Positions 27,671 to 37,592 of a DNA stretch of 64,000 nucleotides are shown one piece after another. The position numbers were made by a program, and so were the translations under genes. Positions within the stretch are counted from its first letter, which is position 1; each line of letters begins with the position of its first letter. The notes beneath the pieces are model-generated. The model saw nothing but the letters and a program-made list of their open reading frames with translations, was not told the origin of the DNA and made no database searches. This DNA is from Clostridiales bacterium (GTDB lineage Bacteria; Bacillota; Clostridia; Saccharofermentanales; Saccharofermentanaceae): the NCBI GenBank assembly GCA_017428155.1, contig JAFRRJ010000025.1, forward strand, positions 23,648 to 87,647, given 5' to 3'.

Positions 27671-29080
27671 CTAAACCGGCTTATACCACTTAAATCTTCC
27701 GTAGGAACCGATAACTTCACAGTGCGAGGTGACATATTCATATATGCCTTCAGGATTCTGCCAGCCCTCTGTGGGATAATCGTCAGGCATGAGGATAAGG
27801 GCATCCTGCCTGCTTAAGACTTCCTCAACATACTCCATGGGCTCCTTACGGCCGAAGTTTCCTTTGTTGAACATATCGAAAACAGGGTCAATATCACCTT
27901 CTGCTACAGATACCAGAACAGCAGAATTAGAAAGCGTAGTCACTCTGTAGCCCATCTCTTCATACTCTTTATTCTTCATGGCAAGGGTCGCATAATCCGT
28001 TATCAAAGCAGTATCTGCAGCAATCCCCTTCAATTCGGAAGAGCCTTTGACGACAGCGCAACCGGCCGTCCCGGCAACCGTCATTGCGGAAACGGCGACC
28101 GCGAGAATCGCAGAAAGAAGTACAGATATCTTTCTGCTAAGCTGCCCCCCGAAGCGCTTTCTGATAAACAGGACTACAGGGATCGAGAACCATATGGCTG
28201 AATAAGCTGTATGCATGCTCTCGACGATCGGAACACTTATAAGAAGCACCGTGACGCCGGTAAGCAGATGCAGTAGAGAAGCCTTAAAGTCAGTCTTCAT
28301 GAGCACGACATCACAGGCAATCCCTGCAAGCGCGACAAGAAGATAAGGTACTGCGGAAATCTCGAAGAGCCCGTTGCCGCTTCCGAACGCAAAAAGCCCG
28401 AAGAAGCAGTATTCCCAGAACGAACTGAAAGAGCCCGTGGCAAGGAGATATATAAGGAAAAGGACACACGGGACTGCTCCCCCGGCCAGATACATAAGGA
28501 TATTTCCGGCCCTTTGCTTCGCGCCTGATGCTCCGCTTAAAGGACTTAAAAGGATAATGAACACCAGAATAATCAGAACGCCGCCTGATGTCTGCCTTGA
28601 GAGGGCAGCACAGGCGGCGGATATTCCAATAAGAAAATTCCCTGAAGACTTGTTTTCGCGCGCTAAGAGCATATAAACCGATAACGCGAATATCATAAAG
28701 AGTGTGTTATATGTGACAACGCCCGAGAACATCAGGCAGATAAGCGCCGAAGGCATTGCATAGTATTCGTTCGTCCTGTCATATACTGCTTTGAAGACCA
28801 GCAGCATAAGAACAGTAAGGATCAGAGAACAGGAGATCCTGTAAGCGATCAGGGATCTGCTCAAAAGGAGCGCAAAAGAATTAACGAAAGCAAACAGCGG
28901 AGTCAGGACCATGTTGAAATCACGGTAAGGCACCATCCCCATTACGATCCCTCTGCTCAGATTATAGTTCCAGAGCTCGTCAAGATCGCCGAAGTTCCAG
29001 AGCATGACCTTTAGGAAGGTCATAACCGTAATGATCAGACAGAAGATCAGTATCCGTTTTGTCTTATCCGCTTTTGCCAT
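27671..29080 (-). CDS. GT-C type membrane glycosyltransferase (ArnT/PMT-like)
   Basis: A 469-residue polytopic protein with about ten membrane helices and a soluble C-terminal domain (about residues 340-469). The first outer loop carries FGDLDELWNYNLSRGIVMG followed by VPYRDFNMVLTPL, matching the acidic D-E/D-E-x-x-W motif that binds the lipid-linked sugar donor in the ArnT/PMT superfamily. The acceptor is unknown. It starts 7 bases after the XRE regulator gene ends and uses GAGGAGAAG as ribosome binding site, so both form one transcript. Confidence 0.78.
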   Translation of the reverse strand: MAKADKTKRILIFCLIITVMTFLKVMLWNFGDLDELWNYNLSRGIVMGMVPYRDFNMVLTPLFAFVNSFALLLSRSLIAYRISCSLILTVLMLLVFKAVYDRTNEYYAMPSALICLMFSGVVTYNTLFMIFALSVYMLLARENKSSGNFLIGISAACAALSRQTSGGVLIILVFIILLSPLSGASGAKQRAGNILMYLAGGAVPCVLFLIYLLATGSFSSFWEYCFFGLFAFGSGNGLFEISAVPYLLVALAGIACDVVLMKTDFKASLLHLLTGVTVLLISVPIVESMHTAYSAIWFSIPVVLFIRKRFGGQLSRKISVLLSAILAVAVSAMTVAGTAGCAVVKGSSELKGIAADTALITDYATLAMKNKEYEEMGYRVTTLSNSAVLVSVAEGDIDPVFDMFNKGNFGRKEPMEYVEEVLSRQDALILMPDDYPTEGWQNPEGIYEYVTSHCEVIGSYGRFKWYKPV

Positions 29081-29087
29081 CTTCTCC

Positions 29088-30203
29088 TCATTTGCCCATC
29101 ATCTGTTTCTTATACGGATTATTTTTACCCGCATCGAATCCCGGAAGCAAGTACTGCTCCTTCATGTATCCGTGAACGTCGACATCCAGGAAATAATTAC
29201 AGAACACGACCGCGCAGTATGTGATCTTAGTGTTGTCCTTTGCATCTTCCGGTACCATGGCATAGACAAACCCGTAGTATTCATCGGAATCCATCGCGAC
29301 GATATCGTATCCTTCCGGCTCGCCCGTAACTGTGTAGATGCCTTCATAATCCTCGACACCGATCGATTCAAGTCTTGCGATCTCGGTCTCATAGTCATCG
29401 CCGTAATCCAAAGTCATATAAACAATATACTGTGGATCCCAGGGGTTATAGTACGTGATCTGGAATTCGCCGGCCGGAACATCGATCGTTTCAGGGAAGA
29501 TGTCGAAAATCGGCTGTTTTCCCATGCTGTATTCAGTATCGATCTCCTTACAGTGGATATATGTGTTGTAATCAGCAGTATCGTTCGTGACCTTGACCTT
29601 CGCGCTGTAAAAGCTCACTGCAAACAGGCCTACCACCAGAAAACCTCCGAGCACAAAATGCGTTACCGCAACCAGAAGGATAATTGTCAATATCCTTATC
29701 AGTATTACGATCTTTCTGTGCTTGCTTATCTTTTTAAGGATTCCCGTCACATACAATGTGAGAAATGACATTGCGGCAAAGGCCAGAAATGTCAGGAATA
29801 TTCCCAATGATCTGTGCACATTAGGGTTGTAAACGTCATATCCCTTTATCTGCATTATAATAGCGGTCAATGTGATCATTACTCCCGCTATTCCCGCTAT
29901 CTGAACACCTCTTAACGTGCGGTCCTTCTCATTGCCCGCATAGGTCGCCATCTTCTCGGCAACCTCTCTTGTCTCTTTATCCATCATCTCGCTTTTCCTT
30001 TCTCCGTCTATGATCTCTCTTACGTCAACATCATAGAAATCGGCTATCTCGACCAGCAATGAGATATCAGGAAGATTTGATCCGGTCTCCCATCTTGAGA
30101 CGGATCTGTTGCTGACATTAAACTGTTTTGCCAGCTGTTCCTGCGTGAGATTCTTCTCATTGCGCAAGACCTTTAGAAATTGTCCGGTCTTTTTCTGATC
30201 CAA
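29088..30203 (-). CDS. XRE-family regulator with membrane domain
   Basis: A 371-residue protein. The helix-turn-helix lies at residues about 8-62 (FLKVLRNEKNLTQEQLAKQF, VSNRSVSRWETGSNLPD). Four or so membrane helices occupy about 110-225, and a soluble domain of about 140 residues follows. TTG at 30203 is chosen: AAGGAGG precedes it and the product then begins LDQKKTGQFLK, matching MDQQKIGEFLK of the homologue at 60829. The longer frame from 30296 would run through the operator. A membrane-tied repressor that senses an envelope signal is a reasonable inference. It heads an operon with the GT-C gene. Confidence 0.82.
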   Translation of the reverse strand: MDQKKTGQFLKVLRNEKNLTQEQLAKQFNVSNRSVSRWETGSNLPDISLLVEIADFYDVDVREIIDGERKSEMMDKETREVAEKMATYAGNEKDRTLRGVQIAGIAGVMITLTAIIMQIKGYDVYNPNVHRSLGIFLTFLAFAAMSFLTLYVTGILKKISKHRKIVILIRILTIILLVAVTHFVLGGFLVVGLFAVSFYSAKVKVTNDTADYNTYIHCKEIDTEYSMGKQPIFDIFPETIDVPAGEFQITYYNPWDPQYIVYMTLDYGDDYETEIARLESIGVEDYEGIYTVTGEPEGYDIVAMDSDEYYGFVYAMVPEDAKDNTKITYCAVVFCNYFLDVDVHGYMKEQYLLPGFDAGKNNPYKKQMMGK

Positions 30204-30298
30204 AGTCCTTTTTACCTCCTTCCGGTCAGCGTCAGGATAAGACTGCCGTTCGGAAAAATACACGACACAAAGCGAGAAATGTCGTTTTTTCAACATAT

Positions 30299-30313
30299 AG
30301 ACACGGTATGTCT
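30299..30313. promoter_or_regulatory. Candidate XRE operator AGACACGGTATGTCT
   Basis: Inverted repeat AGACA-N5-TGTCT, read as AGACATACCGTGTCT on the minus strand. The same sequence with one mismatch (GGACATACCGTGTCT) lies at 60721-60735 before the homologous XRE gene. Here it sits in the divergent gap between the XRE gene and the GH94 gene and could act on both. Confidence 0.65.
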
Positions 30314-30321
30314 AATCGATT

Positions 30322-30349
30322 CTGTCAGAATCCGCTAGTATTATATAAT
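30322..30349 (+). promoter_or_regulatory. Candidate promoter of the GH94 gene
   Basis: CTGTCA (30322-30327) and TATAAT (30344-30349) are 16 bases apart. The operator at 30299-30313 lies just upstream of the -35. Confidence 0.5.
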
Positions 30350-30444
30350 AAACGGCTATTCTTGCGTTGTGTGTGGGGCATATAAGATGAACGTACGGAA
30401 AGAGCTGCAAATCAGCACGCACGTCAACAACGGAGGCATCACTT

Positions 30445-33117
30445 ATGAAAGGTTATGAATTCACCGACAGCAAAGGCACGTTCAAATTAGAAGATCCTGA
30501 TCTTTACAGCTATCTGTATTTCCCCGACGGATCACCAAGCGGCATGATGGGATCCCTTACACCGGAATTCGGAGGAGACCTCAAGACATCCCAGAATACG
30601 TTTGTCTTAGAACCCGTATCATCTGACAACCTTCATAACAACCGTTCGACCAGGAACTTCTGGATCTGCTTTGATAACGGGACACCGGTCTCAGCCACAG
30701 GCGCTTCCGCTTCTTCCAACGCTCGAAAATTCACCGCCTCCAAAGACAAAGTCACCCTCTTTGGCGGCCTTCTCTGGCAGAAAGTGGTCCGTGAGATAAC
30801 CGGAACTTCCGTGAAGACCGAAGTCACTACTTTTGTACCCGTCCTGACCTCCGACCGCGTGGAACTGACACTGGTGAAGATCACTAACACGGGATCATCC
30901 CCCGTCACTTTTACTCCCACTGCGGCAACACCGGTCTACGGCCGTTCGGCTGACAACATAAGAGATCACAGAAATGTCACTTCCATGCTTAACCGCATGT
31001 CGGTAACAGAATACGGTGTTGTAAATAATCCCACCCTCACCTTTGACGAGAGAGGCCACAGAAGGAACAAGGCCGTATATGGCTTCTTTGCTTCTGAAGG
31101 AAACGGTGCAAAGCCCGTATCCTTTTGCCCTGTCGCTGAGGACTTCATCGGCGAGGGCGGTGCCTTTGATAATCCGGTCTTCCCCGTAACCGGCACGCCC
31201 GCATCCTTGCCGGGTACGAGAGTTGACGGATTTGAAGCCATGGGTGCTGCGATGTTCGATAAGAAGACACTGGAGCCGGGCGGGTCTTTGGAGTATATTT
31301 TCGCGCTCGCGGAAGATGATATAGACAAGCCCTCGGATACTGAAGAAGATATCCTTTCCGCCGCAAAGGCGCTTCAGGATAAGGTCTTGCGGTATCTTTC
31401 AAGTGAGGTTTTCGAGGCCGAGCTCGCGAAAAACAAGGAATACTGGGAAAAGAAGAACAACGTACGCTTCCACACGGGCGATCAGGCATTCGATAACTGG
31501 ATGTACTGGGTCGGCGTGCAGCCGATGCTCAGAAGGATCTACGGCTGCTCGTTCCTGCCGCACCACGATTACGGCAAGGGCGGCAGAGGCTGGAGAGATC
31601 TCTGGCAGGACTGTCTGGCGCTCATCATTATGGATCCTTCTGACGTCAGAGGAATGCTCGTCGACAACTTCGGCGGCGTAAGATGCGACGGCACGAATGC
31701 CACCATAATAGGCAGCGGAAGCGGTGAATTCATCGCTGACCGGAACGGCATCACAAGAGTCTGGATGGACCACGCTATGTGGCCTTTCATGACCATGGAC
31801 CTCTACATAAAACAGACAGGTGATCTTAAGATCTTAGACGAGAAGGCGCCCTACTTCATCGACCGCCAGGTCATGCGTGGCGAGGAGCTTCTGGATAAGA
31901 ATACAGATCTTTCCGGCGTCCGTTCTGAAGGCACGGTGCTGGAGCACCTCCTGCTTCAGAACTTTGCCTCTTTCTTCGATGTAGGTGAGCACGGCCACAT
32001 GAAGCTTCGTGGCGCCGACTGGAACGATGCTCTCGACATGGGCAAGGATAAGGGTGAGAGTGTGGCCTTCACGGCAGCTTATGCAGGCAACTATAAAAAG
32101 CTCGCTTCGATCCTCAGAGAGTACAAAAAGGCTTACGGTGTCGGCTCAGTCGAGACCTGCGAAGAACTTGAAGGGCTCCTTGGAGTATTTGACGCAGATA
32201 AGCTTCAGGGCGTGCTGCTGAGCTATTGTAACAGTGTTAAAACAGGTTTCTCAGGCGTTAAGAAGGTCTTTGACATCGACCTGCTCGCTTCTGACCTCGA
32301 TAAGAAGGCTGACTGGATAATCTCCCATATCAGGGCAACCGAATGGTTCACTGATCCTGAAGGGTTTTCCCGCTATAACGGCTACTACGATAACGACGGC
32401 AACCCCCTCGAAAAGAACGGCGAGAGGCATGGCCGCGCAGCCATGATGCTCACAGGCGAAGTCTTCACCATAATGTCCGGCGTCGCAACCGACGATCAGG
32501 TCGCTGAGATAGTTAAGTCCGCCGACAGATACATATATGACGCCTCCATAGGCGGCTATAAGCTCAACACCGACTTCCATGAGGTCAAGACCAACATGGG
32601 CCGCATGTTCGGCTTCTCCTACGGCCAGAAGGAAAACGGCGCGGTCTTCTCCCACATGACTGTCATGTTCGGCAACGCCCTCTATACCAGAGGCTTTAAG
32701 GAAGAGGGCTGGAAGGTATTGGGCACACTTTACCGCCACGCCACAGACTTCGGTTCGAGCAGGATATACCCCGGCGTTCCTGAATATTTTGACCCTAAGG
32801 GTCGCGGTGTTTACCACTATCTCACGGGCGCGGCAAGCTGGCTCATGCTCACCGTCCTGACTGAGATGTTCGGAATCAAGGGTTCATTTGGAGATATGGT
32901 TTTCGAGCCCGGGTTATTACCGTCACAGTTTGATCCCGACGGCATAGCTTCGGTCGATTTTGAATTCAATGGAAAACCCGTGAAGGTCGTATATAAGAAT
33001 ACAGGCGCCGCTTCTTCAGTCAGAAAGATCACGGTCGACGGCATCCTTGTAAGCGAAGGCGTGAATGTGCTTCCCAAGGACAAGATCGGTGATGTGATCG
33101 AGGTGGAACTGGCGTAA
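30445..33117 (+). CDS. GH94 family glycoside phosphorylase
   Basis: An 890-residue enzyme of the family that splits beta-glucosides with phosphate, keeping bond energy as a sugar 1-phosphate. The N-terminal beta-sandwich (about 1-290) carries the repeated-substrate-like SSSNARKFTASKDKVTLFGG; the (alpha/alpha)6 barrel (about 345-800) has HHDYGKGGRGWRDLWQD (about 374-390), and GADWNDALDMG (about 523) where the general acid Asp is expected. No signal peptide, so it acts in the cytoplasm. Length is near that of laminaribiose and related phosphorylases (about 890-910), longer than cellobiose phosphorylase (about 810), but specificity cannot be fixed from sequence. AACGGAGGCATCACTT precedes ATG. 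No sugar importer is adjacent. Confidence 0.85.
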   Translation: MKGYEFTDSKGTFKLEDPDLYSYLYFPDGSPSGMMGSLTPEFGGDLKTSQNTFVLEPVSSDNLHNNRSTRNFWICFDNGTPVSATGASASSNARKFTASKDKVTLFGGLLWQKVVREITGTSVKTEVTTFVPVLTSDRVELTLVKITNTGSSPVTFTPTAATPVYGRSADNIRDHRNVTSMLNRMSVTEYGVVNNPTLTFDERGHRRNKAVYGFFASEGNGAKPVSFCPVAEDFIGEGGAFDNPVFPVTGTPASLPGTRVDGFEAMGAAMFDKKTLEPGGSLEYIFALAEDDIDKPSDTEEDILSAAKALQDKVLRYLSSEVFEAELAKNKEYWEKKNNVRFHTGDQAFDNWMYWVGVQPMLRRIYGCSFLPHHDYGKGGRGWRDLWQDCLALIIMDPSDVRGMLVDNFGGVRCDGTNATIIGSGSGEFIADRNGITRVWMDHAMWPFMTMDLYIKQTGDLKILDEKAPYFIDRQVMRGEELLDKNTDLSGVRSEGTVLEHLLLQNFASFFDVGEHGHMKLRGADWNDALDMGKDKGESVAFTAAYAGNYKKLASILREYKKAYGVGSVETCEELEGLLGVFDADKLQGVLLSYCNSVKTGFSGVKKVFDIDLLASDLDKKADWIISHIRATEWFTDPEGFSRYNGYYDNDGNPLEKNGERHGRAAMMLTGEVFTIMSGVATDDQVAEIVKSADRYIYDASIGGYKLNTDFHEVKTNMGRMFGFSYGQKENGAVFSHMTVMFGNALYTRGFKEEGWKVLGTLYRHATDFGSSRIYPGVPEYFDPKGRGVYHYLTGAASWLMLTVLTEMFGIKGSFGDMVFEPGLLPSQFDPDGIASVDFEFNGKPVKVVYKNTGAASSVRKITVDGILVSEGVNVLPKDKIGDVIEVELA

Positions 33118-33180
33118 AGCGCGGAATTCCGGGGCAAGGACGGCAGCGTGCGGTGGTGTTAGCGGCTCGCGGTGGTTCGA

Positions 33181-33539
33181 TTACCCACTAAAGGCGTTGT
33201 TCGTTGAGTTTAGTGGGTATTGCTGGCGGCTAACGTTGATGTGATTACCCACTAAATACGTTGTTCGTCGAGTTTAGTGGGTATTGCTGGCGGCTAGCGT
33301 TGATGTGATTACCCACTAAATGCGTTGTTCGTCGGGTTTAGTGGGTATTGCTGGCGGCTAGCGTTGGTGTGATTACCCACTAAATGCGTTGTTCGTCGAG
33401 TTTAGTGGGTATTGCTGGCGGCTAGCATTGATGTAATTACCCACTAAATGCGTTGTTCGTCGAGTTTAGTGGGTATTGCTGGCGGCTAGCGTTGATGTGA
33501 TTACCCACTAAATGCGTTGTTCGTCGAGTTTAGTGGGTA
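33181..33539. repeat. Six-copy palindromic tandem repeat, 64-bp period
   Basis: Units start at 33181, 33245, 33309, 33373, 33437 and 33501, exactly 64 bases apart. Each has arms TTACCCACTAAA and TTTAGTGGGTA around a 15-16 base loop, then a 25-base interval that is also nearly identical (TTGCTGGCGGCTAGCGTTGA). The first and third copies carry a few substitutions. The array fills the gap between the convergent GH94 and putP genes (33118-33737) ahead of the terminator. Confidence 0.92.
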
Positions 33540-33681
33540 ATACCGTATCAAACCTCGAAAACACCCTCTGATACATTATTCCCTTCAATTCCGGAGTTCT
33601 CTTCACTCAAGCATATCCGTTAAATCCCCTGACACACTGAGCCGCCTCGCCCCTTCCGGACTCACAACCGCAAATAAACAA

Positions 33682-33709
33682 CCCCGCGGAGCACTTAACT
33701 TCCGCGGGG
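33682..33709 (-). terminator. Strong terminator of putP, likely bidirectional
   Basis: CCCCGCGGA (33682-33690) pairs with TCCGCGGGG (33701-33709). On the minus strand TTGTTTATTT follows; on the plus strand CTTTAG follows, so it may also end GH94 readthrough. Confidence 0.85.
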
Positions 33710-33737
33710 CTTTAGCATAATCAACTAAAACAAAAGA

Positions 33738-35288
33738 TCAATCGTCGATCGATTTGTCTGTGGCTTTTTGGTAGATAGCTTCGACTTCTGCGCCGGGAGC
33801 CTTTGTTATAAGGGTTACGACGACTGCAACGATGAGACCGCAGATGAAGCCGGGGACAATCTCGTAAACGCCTGTGCCGGATACGATAGCAGGTATGATC
33901 GTATTTGTGAAGAAGAGAAGCCAACAGATGTCGGCAACTGCTCCTGCGATGATGCCTGCGACGGCGCCCTTGTAGTTAAAGCGCTTCCAGAACAGTGAGA
34001 GGATGACGACGGGACCGAAGGATGAACCGAAGAGTCCCCATGCGTTCTCAACCATTTTCATGATGTTGGAAGCCCATGACTTATCGTCGTCAAGACCGAT
34101 GCGTGCAATGAAGAATGCAACGACTGCAACAACGAGAACAACGATACGGCCGAGCCAGAGCATTTCCTTGTCGGAAGCTTTATTCTTGCGGATAAGGGGC
34201 TTATAGATGTCGCTCGTGAATGCGGAAGAAGCAACGAGGAGCTGGGAGTCAGCAGTAGACATTGCGGCAGCAATGATCGCTGAAAGCAGGATACCGGCGA
34301 TGAAGCCCGGGAAAATGTCGCTGACGATTTCGATGAAGATCCTCTTTTCGTGACTTTCGGGGAGAAGGAATCCGGCAAGAGACTCGCCGTTGCTCATAAT
34401 GTAAGTTCTTCCGAGGTAAGCGATAACTGCAGCTGCGCCCAGTGTGAGAACGACCCAGATGATAGCAACTGTAGCGGATTTCTTGATCTGCGAAGGCTTC
34501 TCGATGGACATGAAGCGGACAAGGATGTGAGGCATACCGAAGTAGCCTAAGCCCCAGCCCAGACCAGTCACGATCTCCTGCCAGGGAGCTGTGAAAGGAT
34601 TCGTGCCGAATGCAGTAACGCCATCTTCGAATGCGCTGTAATATGCCGTATCAAAGTGACCTACCGCGCTCATGACAATCGGTACTGCGAGGAGCGCGAT
34701 GAGCATCATGAGGCCCTGGAAGAAGTCTGTCCAGCAAACGGCCTTATAACCGCCTAAGAATGTGTAGATGAGGATCAATACTGCAAAGATGATCATGGCG
34801 AGATGCTGGTGTGCATCGAACCAGGGCAGTACTGATGCGAAAACCGTTGTGCCTGCAACGAAAGCAGAAGCAACATAGATAGTAAAGCTGATGAGGAAGA
34901 TGATGGCGCAGATGACCTTCAAAACAGAACTCTTGCTTGCGAATCTGTTTGTGAGGTACTGCGGCAGCGTGATCGAGTCACCGGAAGCTTTTGAAAAGCG
35001 GCGGAGCCTTGTAGCTACAAAGATCCAGTTGGCAGCTGTTCCTAATGCCAAACCGATACCGATCCAAACCTGTCCCATGCCTAACGCGAAAAGCGAACCA
35101 GGGAAACCCATCAGGAGCCAGCCGCTCATGTCCGATGCCTGCGCACTCATCGCAGTAACAAAAGGACCCATGTGACGACCGCCTAAGAAATACTCTTTCT
35201 CGTCACCGCCCTTACTCTTAATGAAAAAATAAATTCCGATAGCAAGGACAACCACGAAATAGAGTATGAAAGCAATGATCTTGTCCAT
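33738..35288 (-). CDS. putP: Sodium/proline symporter of the SSS family
   Basis: A 516-residue membrane protein with about 13 helices that imports proline with sodium. It begins with a hydrophobic helix, then GGRHMGPFVTAMSAQASDMSGWLLMGFPG, the SSS-family signature with the sodium-site Ser/Asp region of helix 2. Further landmarks are FTLGGY-like YTFLGGYKAVCWTDFFQG (about residue 180), LGYFGMPHILVRFMS (about 253) and AAAMSTADSQLLVASSAFTSDIY (about 340), the sodium-binding helix 8 region. AAAGGAG precedes ATG. It stands alone between the GH94 repeat array and the kinase-like gene. Confidence 0.92.
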   Translation of the reverse strand: MDKIIAFILYFVVVLAIGIYFFIKSKGGDEKEYFLGGRHMGPFVTAMSAQASDMSGWLLMGFPGSLFALGMGQVWIGIGLALGTAANWIFVATRLRRFSKASGDSITLPQYLTNRFASKSSVLKVICAIIFLISFTIYVASAFVAGTTVFASVLPWFDAHQHLAMIIFAVLILIYTFLGGYKAVCWTDFFQGLMMLIALLAVPIVMSAVGHFDTAYYSAFEDGVTAFGTNPFTAPWQEIVTGLGWGLGYFGMPHILVRFMSIEKPSQIKKSATVAIIWVVLTLGAAAVIAYLGRTYIMSNGESLAGFLLPESHEKRIFIEIVSDIFPGFIAGILLSAIIAAAMSTADSQLLVASSAFTSDIYKPLIRKNKASDKEMLWLGRIVVLVVAVVAFFIARIGLDDDKSWASNIMKMVENAWGLFGSSFGPVVILSLFWKRFNYKGAVAGIIAGAVADICWLLFFTNTIIPAIVSGTGVYEIVPGFICGLIVAVVVTLITKAPGAEVEAIYQKATDKSIDD

Positions 35289-35383
35289 AACATACTCCTT
35301 TGGAAATCGTGTTTTAAAACTCTTGCATTATAACAGAAAAATACTGTAATGCGCTAAAGTATCCTTGATATCAGACGTATTTA

Positions 35384-36082
35384 TCACTGGTTCTTTTCGC
35401 GTTTTCTTATGATCCTGGAGACCTCAAGAGCGCTCTCAAAATCTTCTTCAGAAACGCCGGAAGCCCACATGCCGGGGAGCACTTTCTGCTTGTATATCTC
35501 AAGTGCCTCTTTAGAGAATTCCTCGAAAATTACATATGTCCTCGCGTAGTCGAAGACCGGCGGCGCGAGCCTTGCGTTCATCCAGTCGATGAGGGTAAAA
35601 GAGCTTAAGTCTTCAGGGACCATTATGTTCAGAAAGTGCATGTCGAGGTGGCATACCCTGCTATCCGTTTTCGAGCAAAGATCCTCAATAACAGGCAGGA
35701 CAAAGGCCTTTGCTTCGTCCGTAAGACCCATGCCGGCGGTCACAATAAAGGGCGGCATATCTATGCCTTCGATACTCTTGCCGTGCACAAAGCGGAACGC
35801 GTCAGCCATGATGTCAAAACTTGTGAGATCCCCTGTAATGGCGATCTTCTCGAGCTGGCAGCCTTCAACATAATCCATCTTGATAATGTGGTCATCATCC
35901 GTATCGTAATAGCGCACCGGAGATAAGCCCGCCTTGTTTACAGCCTGCTGCTGGCGCTTCTCGAAAGCGATCCACTCAGAAGGATACGATGATTTATATA
36001 TTTTATAGGCATAGCCCTGATAAAGGACTACTTCCGCCTGTGCGCCGGTGCCTATTAACTTTTGCGTTCCGTCGAAGATCAT
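35384..36082 (-). CDS. Aminoglycoside phosphotransferase-like kinase
   Basis: A 232-residue protein of the APH/choline kinase fold. A glycine-rich loop TQKLIGTGAQAEVVLY and the Lys in AYKIYK lie at the N-terminus; RVCHLDMHFLNIMV (about residue 162) is the catalytic H-x-D-x-x-x-x-N motif, and TLIDWMNAR the metal-binding Asp. It should phosphorylate a small alcohol or sugar; antibiotic resistance is possible but cannot be claimed. ATG at 36082 is preferred because GGGGGGGCAGATAAA precedes it; the longer frame needs GTG without a site. Confidence 0.78.
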   Translation of the reverse strand: MIFDGTQKLIGTGAQAEVVLYQGYAYKIYKSSYPSEWIAFEKRQQQAVNKAGLSPVRYYDTDDDHIIKMDYVEGCQLEKIAITGDLTSFDIMADAFRFVHGKSIEGIDMPPFIVTAGMGLTDEAKAFVLPVIEDLCSKTDSRVCHLDMHFLNIMVPEDLSSFTLIDWMNARLAPPVFDYARTYVIFEEFSKEALEIYKQKVLPGMWASGVSEEDFESALEVSRIIRKREKNQ

Positions 36083-36248
36083 TTTATCTGCCCCCCCATT
36101 TATCTTCGACAATAATACCACGCCATTAACATGCCGGAATCAATGTTTCGGCGATTTAAGAGTTATTTAAGGGTTACATAAGAATAATCTCAAGTATTAA
36201 CCGCCCGCCCGGAATAAAGTATTGTCAGAAATGAGCATAAAGGCGGTT

Positions 36249-37496
36249 ATGATAATGGATATGACGATGACAAAGACAAAGAACAATTACGGCAGATTCC
36301 TTCTCCTTTGGGCAGGTGAATTCGTATCTTCGATAGGCGGAGGCTTAACGAGCTTCGGTCTTGGACTTTACATCTACAATCTGACAGGAAGCGCAACACA
36401 TATGTCGCTCCTGACACTCCTGGGATTCCTTCCGGGGCTCCTGCTCAAGGTGCCTGCGGGCGTTCTTGCAGACCGCTATGACAGAAGGCTCCTCATGATG
36501 ATCGGCGACGGTCTGTCCGGCCTGGGCGTCCTCTTCATCCTGATCTGCATGCTTCAGGGCAACTGCGCACTCTGGCAGGTATATCTCGGCACCACGATAA
36601 GCTCGGTTTTCTCGGCACTTTTAGAACCCGCCTACACAGCAACGATCACTGATCTTCTTACCAAGGAACAGTATTCAAAGGCCAACGGACTTGTATCGAT
36701 GGCAGGATCATCCAGATATATCTTCTCGCCCATAATCGCAGGATTCCTGCTTGCTGTAAGCGGCATCAAACTGATCCTTGTAATCGACATCTGCACATTC
36801 TTCCTCACTGTCATTGCCGCAGCGATCGTAAGACGCGGCATAAAGAACAACGCACCTGTCGAGAAAGAACCTTTCTTCAAGAGCATGAAGGAAGGCTGGG
36901 CAGCGGTCACTGCCAAGAAAGGCCTCGTTGTTCTGGTCATAGCATCCTCCCTGATCTGCCTGTTCATGGGCGTGTTCCAGGTCCTGGGTGAACCTTTTGT
37001 AATGTCATTTTCAGATTCCAAGACACTTGGAATCGTTGAGACTTCTGCAGCTTCAGGCATGCTCGTAACAAGCATCCTGCTCGGAATAAAAGGGATCAGG
37101 AAGAATTTCGTAACTGCTCTCTGGGCAGGCCTTGCAGTGTCGGGAATCGGAATGGCGATGTTCGGTGTTTTCGAGAACCCGGTAATCATATGCGCATTCG
37201 GATTCCTCTTTTTCGCGGCACTGCCGTTTGCGAACAACAGTCTTGATTACCTTGTAAGGACCAACATTCCTGACGAACTTCAGGGCAGAGCATGGGGCTT
37301 CCTGGGATTCATCTCGCAGCTCGGATATGTCGCAGCATACAGCCTTTGCGGCGTCACGGCGGATACCGTTGGAAAAGCAACCGGCGGCGGTGTCGGTATG
37401 GGCTCATCAATAACGATCTTTGTCTCAGGAATCTGCCTCGTGATCGTCTCGCTCATAATGAGCAGGATAAAGAAGATCAGAGAACTCGAGAACTGA
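36249..37496 (+). CDS. MFS transporter (MFS_3/EntS type exporter)
   Basis: A 415-residue protein with 12 predicted helices. LGFLPGLLLKVPAGVLADRYDRRLLMMIGD (about residues 65-95) is the MFS loop 2-3 motif (G-x-x-x-D-R-x-x-R-R). The sequence VSMAGSSRYIFSPIIAGFLL fits the MFS_3 subgroup of small-molecule exporters. AAAGGCGG lies 6 bases before the ATG at 36249; the longer frame starts at a TTG without a site and ATG at 36255 is also possible. Substrate unknown. Divergent from the kinase-like gene. Confidence 0.8.
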   Translation: MIMDMTMTKTKNNYGRFLLLWAGEFVSSIGGGLTSFGLGLYIYNLTGSATHMSLLTLLGFLPGLLLKVPAGVLADRYDRRLLMMIGDGLSGLGVLFILICMLQGNCALWQVYLGTTISSVFSALLEPAYTATITDLLTKEQYSKANGLVSMAGSSRYIFSPIIAGFLLAVSGIKLILVIDICTFFLTVIAAAIVRRGIKNNAPVEKEPFFKSMKEGWAAVTAKKGLVVLVIASSLICLFMGVFQVLGEPFVMSFSDSKTLGIVETSAASGMLVTSILLGIKGIRKNFVTALWAGLAVSGIGMAMFGVFENPVIICAFGFLFFAALPFANNSLDYLVRTNIPDELQGRAWGFLGFISQLGYVAAYSLCGVTADTVGKATGGGVGMGSSITIFVSGICLVIVSLIMSRIKKIRELEN

Positions 37497-37592
37497 CAGT
37501 AAACAAGGCGTTTACGCATCTTTTGCCCCGCTCTCGAAAACAGACATCATAACCACTATAATATTTGCAGAAAATTCGAAGGAGGCAAACTC

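Noticed and set aside
29004..29768. 254-residue plus-strand frame
   Set aside because: Opposite the well-supported XRE and GT-C genes, with no ribosome binding site or known motif.
33181..33539. CRISPR array
   Set aside because: The intervals are nearly identical between units, so there are no spacers; it is a plain tandem repeat.
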